From positions 1-6,596 of the forward strand of contig JBJMKX010000080.1 of NCBI GenBank assembly GCA_045805605.1: a stretch of DNA of 6,596 nt, written 5' to 3'. The DNA is from DATBDE01 sp045805605. GTDB lineage: Bacteria; Actinomycetota; Thermoleophilia; Solirubrobacterales; Solirubrobacteraceae. Below are positions 5,977 to 6,596 of this stretch, one piece after another. Positions within the stretch are counted from its first letter, which is position 1. Every line of letters begins with the position of its first letter. The position numbers and the translations under genes were made by a program. The notes under the pieces are model-generated. The model ran no database searches, was not told the DNA's origin, and saw only the letters and a list, made by a program, of their open reading frames with translations.

Positions 5977-6596
5977 CTAGTCGGCGAATGCGGCCACGAG
6001 CGCCGGCAGGCTCCCGGTTTCGCTCACGCCGACCTGGGGCTGGAAGGCGGTGGCGAGGAAGAACGGATGGTCGGGCAGCTCGATGGCCTCGACGCCGGCG
6101 TCGGGGGCGGTCGCGGCGACCATCACCCCGGCGGCCTGCAGCGCGCGGGCCCCCTGCGCGCTGAGGCCGTAGCCGCACCAGTGGAAGCCCTCGAAGGGCT
6201 CGGTGCCGCAGATCGCCGCAAGCTTCGTGCCGGGGACTGGCGTGACCGTCCGGGTCTCGCCGTAGAGCGTGCAGGCCAGCGGCTCGACGACGGGATCGGG
6301 CGCCTCGGGGTCACTCTCGGCATGCGCGGCCGACGCGAGCCCCGCCCGGTCGCGGGCGAGGGCGAGGCAGGCGTACTGAAAGCCGCCGCAGGTGCCCAGG
6401 AAGCGCGTGCCGGTCGCGACGCAGTGGCGGATGGCTCCGAACGCCGTCGCCTCGTCGCGGTAGGGCGTGCCGGGCAGCAGCCAGACGCCGTCGACGCCGT
6501 GAAGGTCGCGCGCGGCCGGGTCGTCGGTGGCCACCCAGTCCGCGTCGGGCAGGAGGGCAAGCGCGGCGTCGAGCTCCCGATGGGTCAGGAACTGCG
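5977..6596 (-). CDS. Glutamine amidotransferase-like protein related to the CTP synthase C-terminal domain (5' end outside window)
   Basis: The last 205 codons are present and the frame is open to the right edge, so the start lies outside. The visible N-terminal stretch FLTHRELDAAL...DW, then DGVWLLPGTPYRD (35-47 of the visible part) and FLGTCGGFQYA (65-75), match the family named CTP synthase C-terminal region-related (seleno)protein. This is a stand-alone class I amidotransferase fold. The nucleophile-elbow cysteine is present (Cys69 of the visible part). At the place where CTP synthase has the catalytic HPE, this protein reads FQPQ (184-187), so both the His and the Glu of the triad appear replaced. 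Glutaminase activity is therefore doubtful and the biological role is unknown. The gene ends 118 bp upstream of the hydrolase gene on the same strand; no terminator is evident between them. Confidence 0.85.
   Translation of the reverse strand, partial: QFLTHRELDAALALLPDADWVATDDPAARDLHGVDGVWLLPGTPYRDEATAFGAIRHCVATGTRFLGTCGGFQYACLALARDRAGLASAAHAESDPEAPDPVVEPLACTLYGETRTVTPVPGTKLAAICGTEPFEGFHWCGYGLSAQGARALQAAGVMVAATAPDAGVEAIELPDHPFFLATAFQPQVGVSETGSLPALVAAFAD

Overview
The window is chromosomal DNA from a strongly GC-rich bacterium whose coding third positions are almost all G or C. GTG starts, missing Shine-Dalgarno sequences and abutting genes are common. The protein types and wording (YebC, CDP-glucose enzymes, an SCP2/alpha-beta hydrolase fusion, a CTP-synthase-like amidotransferase) suggest an actinobacterium, perhaps of the Thermoleophilia/Solirubrobacterales. 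That placement is inference. No RNA gene, CRISPR array, insertion sequence or origin is visible.

Left part, minus strand (1-3063). Reading leftwards, glucose-1-phosphate cytidylyltransferase (rfbF) overlaps a CDP-glucose 4,6-dehydratase-like enzyme (rfbG-like) by ATGA. Together they would make CDP-4-keto-6-deoxyglucose from glucose-1-phosphate. After a 68-bp gap comes a full-length YebC/PmpR/TACO1-family protein, then 25 bp later a small three-helix membrane protein (A). The left edge holds a truncated array of degenerate 21-25-bp direct repeats.

Middle (3064-3694), plus strand. A short remnant of a SAM-dependent methyltransferase gene, with an internal deletion and a frame change, lies directly upstream of rfbF on the opposite strand. 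It is followed by a second small membrane protein (B) that is clearly a paralogue of A. The two share an identical PWLRSMRGER loop and a WFF-FAGSS end. B and the next gene converge on one CTAG that supplies both stop codons.

Right part, minus strand (3691-6596). A partial CTP-synthase-like glutamine amidotransferase is followed by a fusion of an SCP2-like domain to an alpha/beta hydrolase. A 40-bp interrupted palindrome covers the hydrolase start codon. The hydrolase stop overlaps the GTG start of a lipoprotein PQQ-dependent sugar dehydrogenase (TAGTG), so those two genes are probably translationally coupled.

The rest is ordinary housekeeping and cell-envelope sugar metabolism. The items most worth a second look are the A/B membrane protein family, the methyltransferase remnant, the start-codon palindrome and the amidotransferase that lacks the usual His and Glu.
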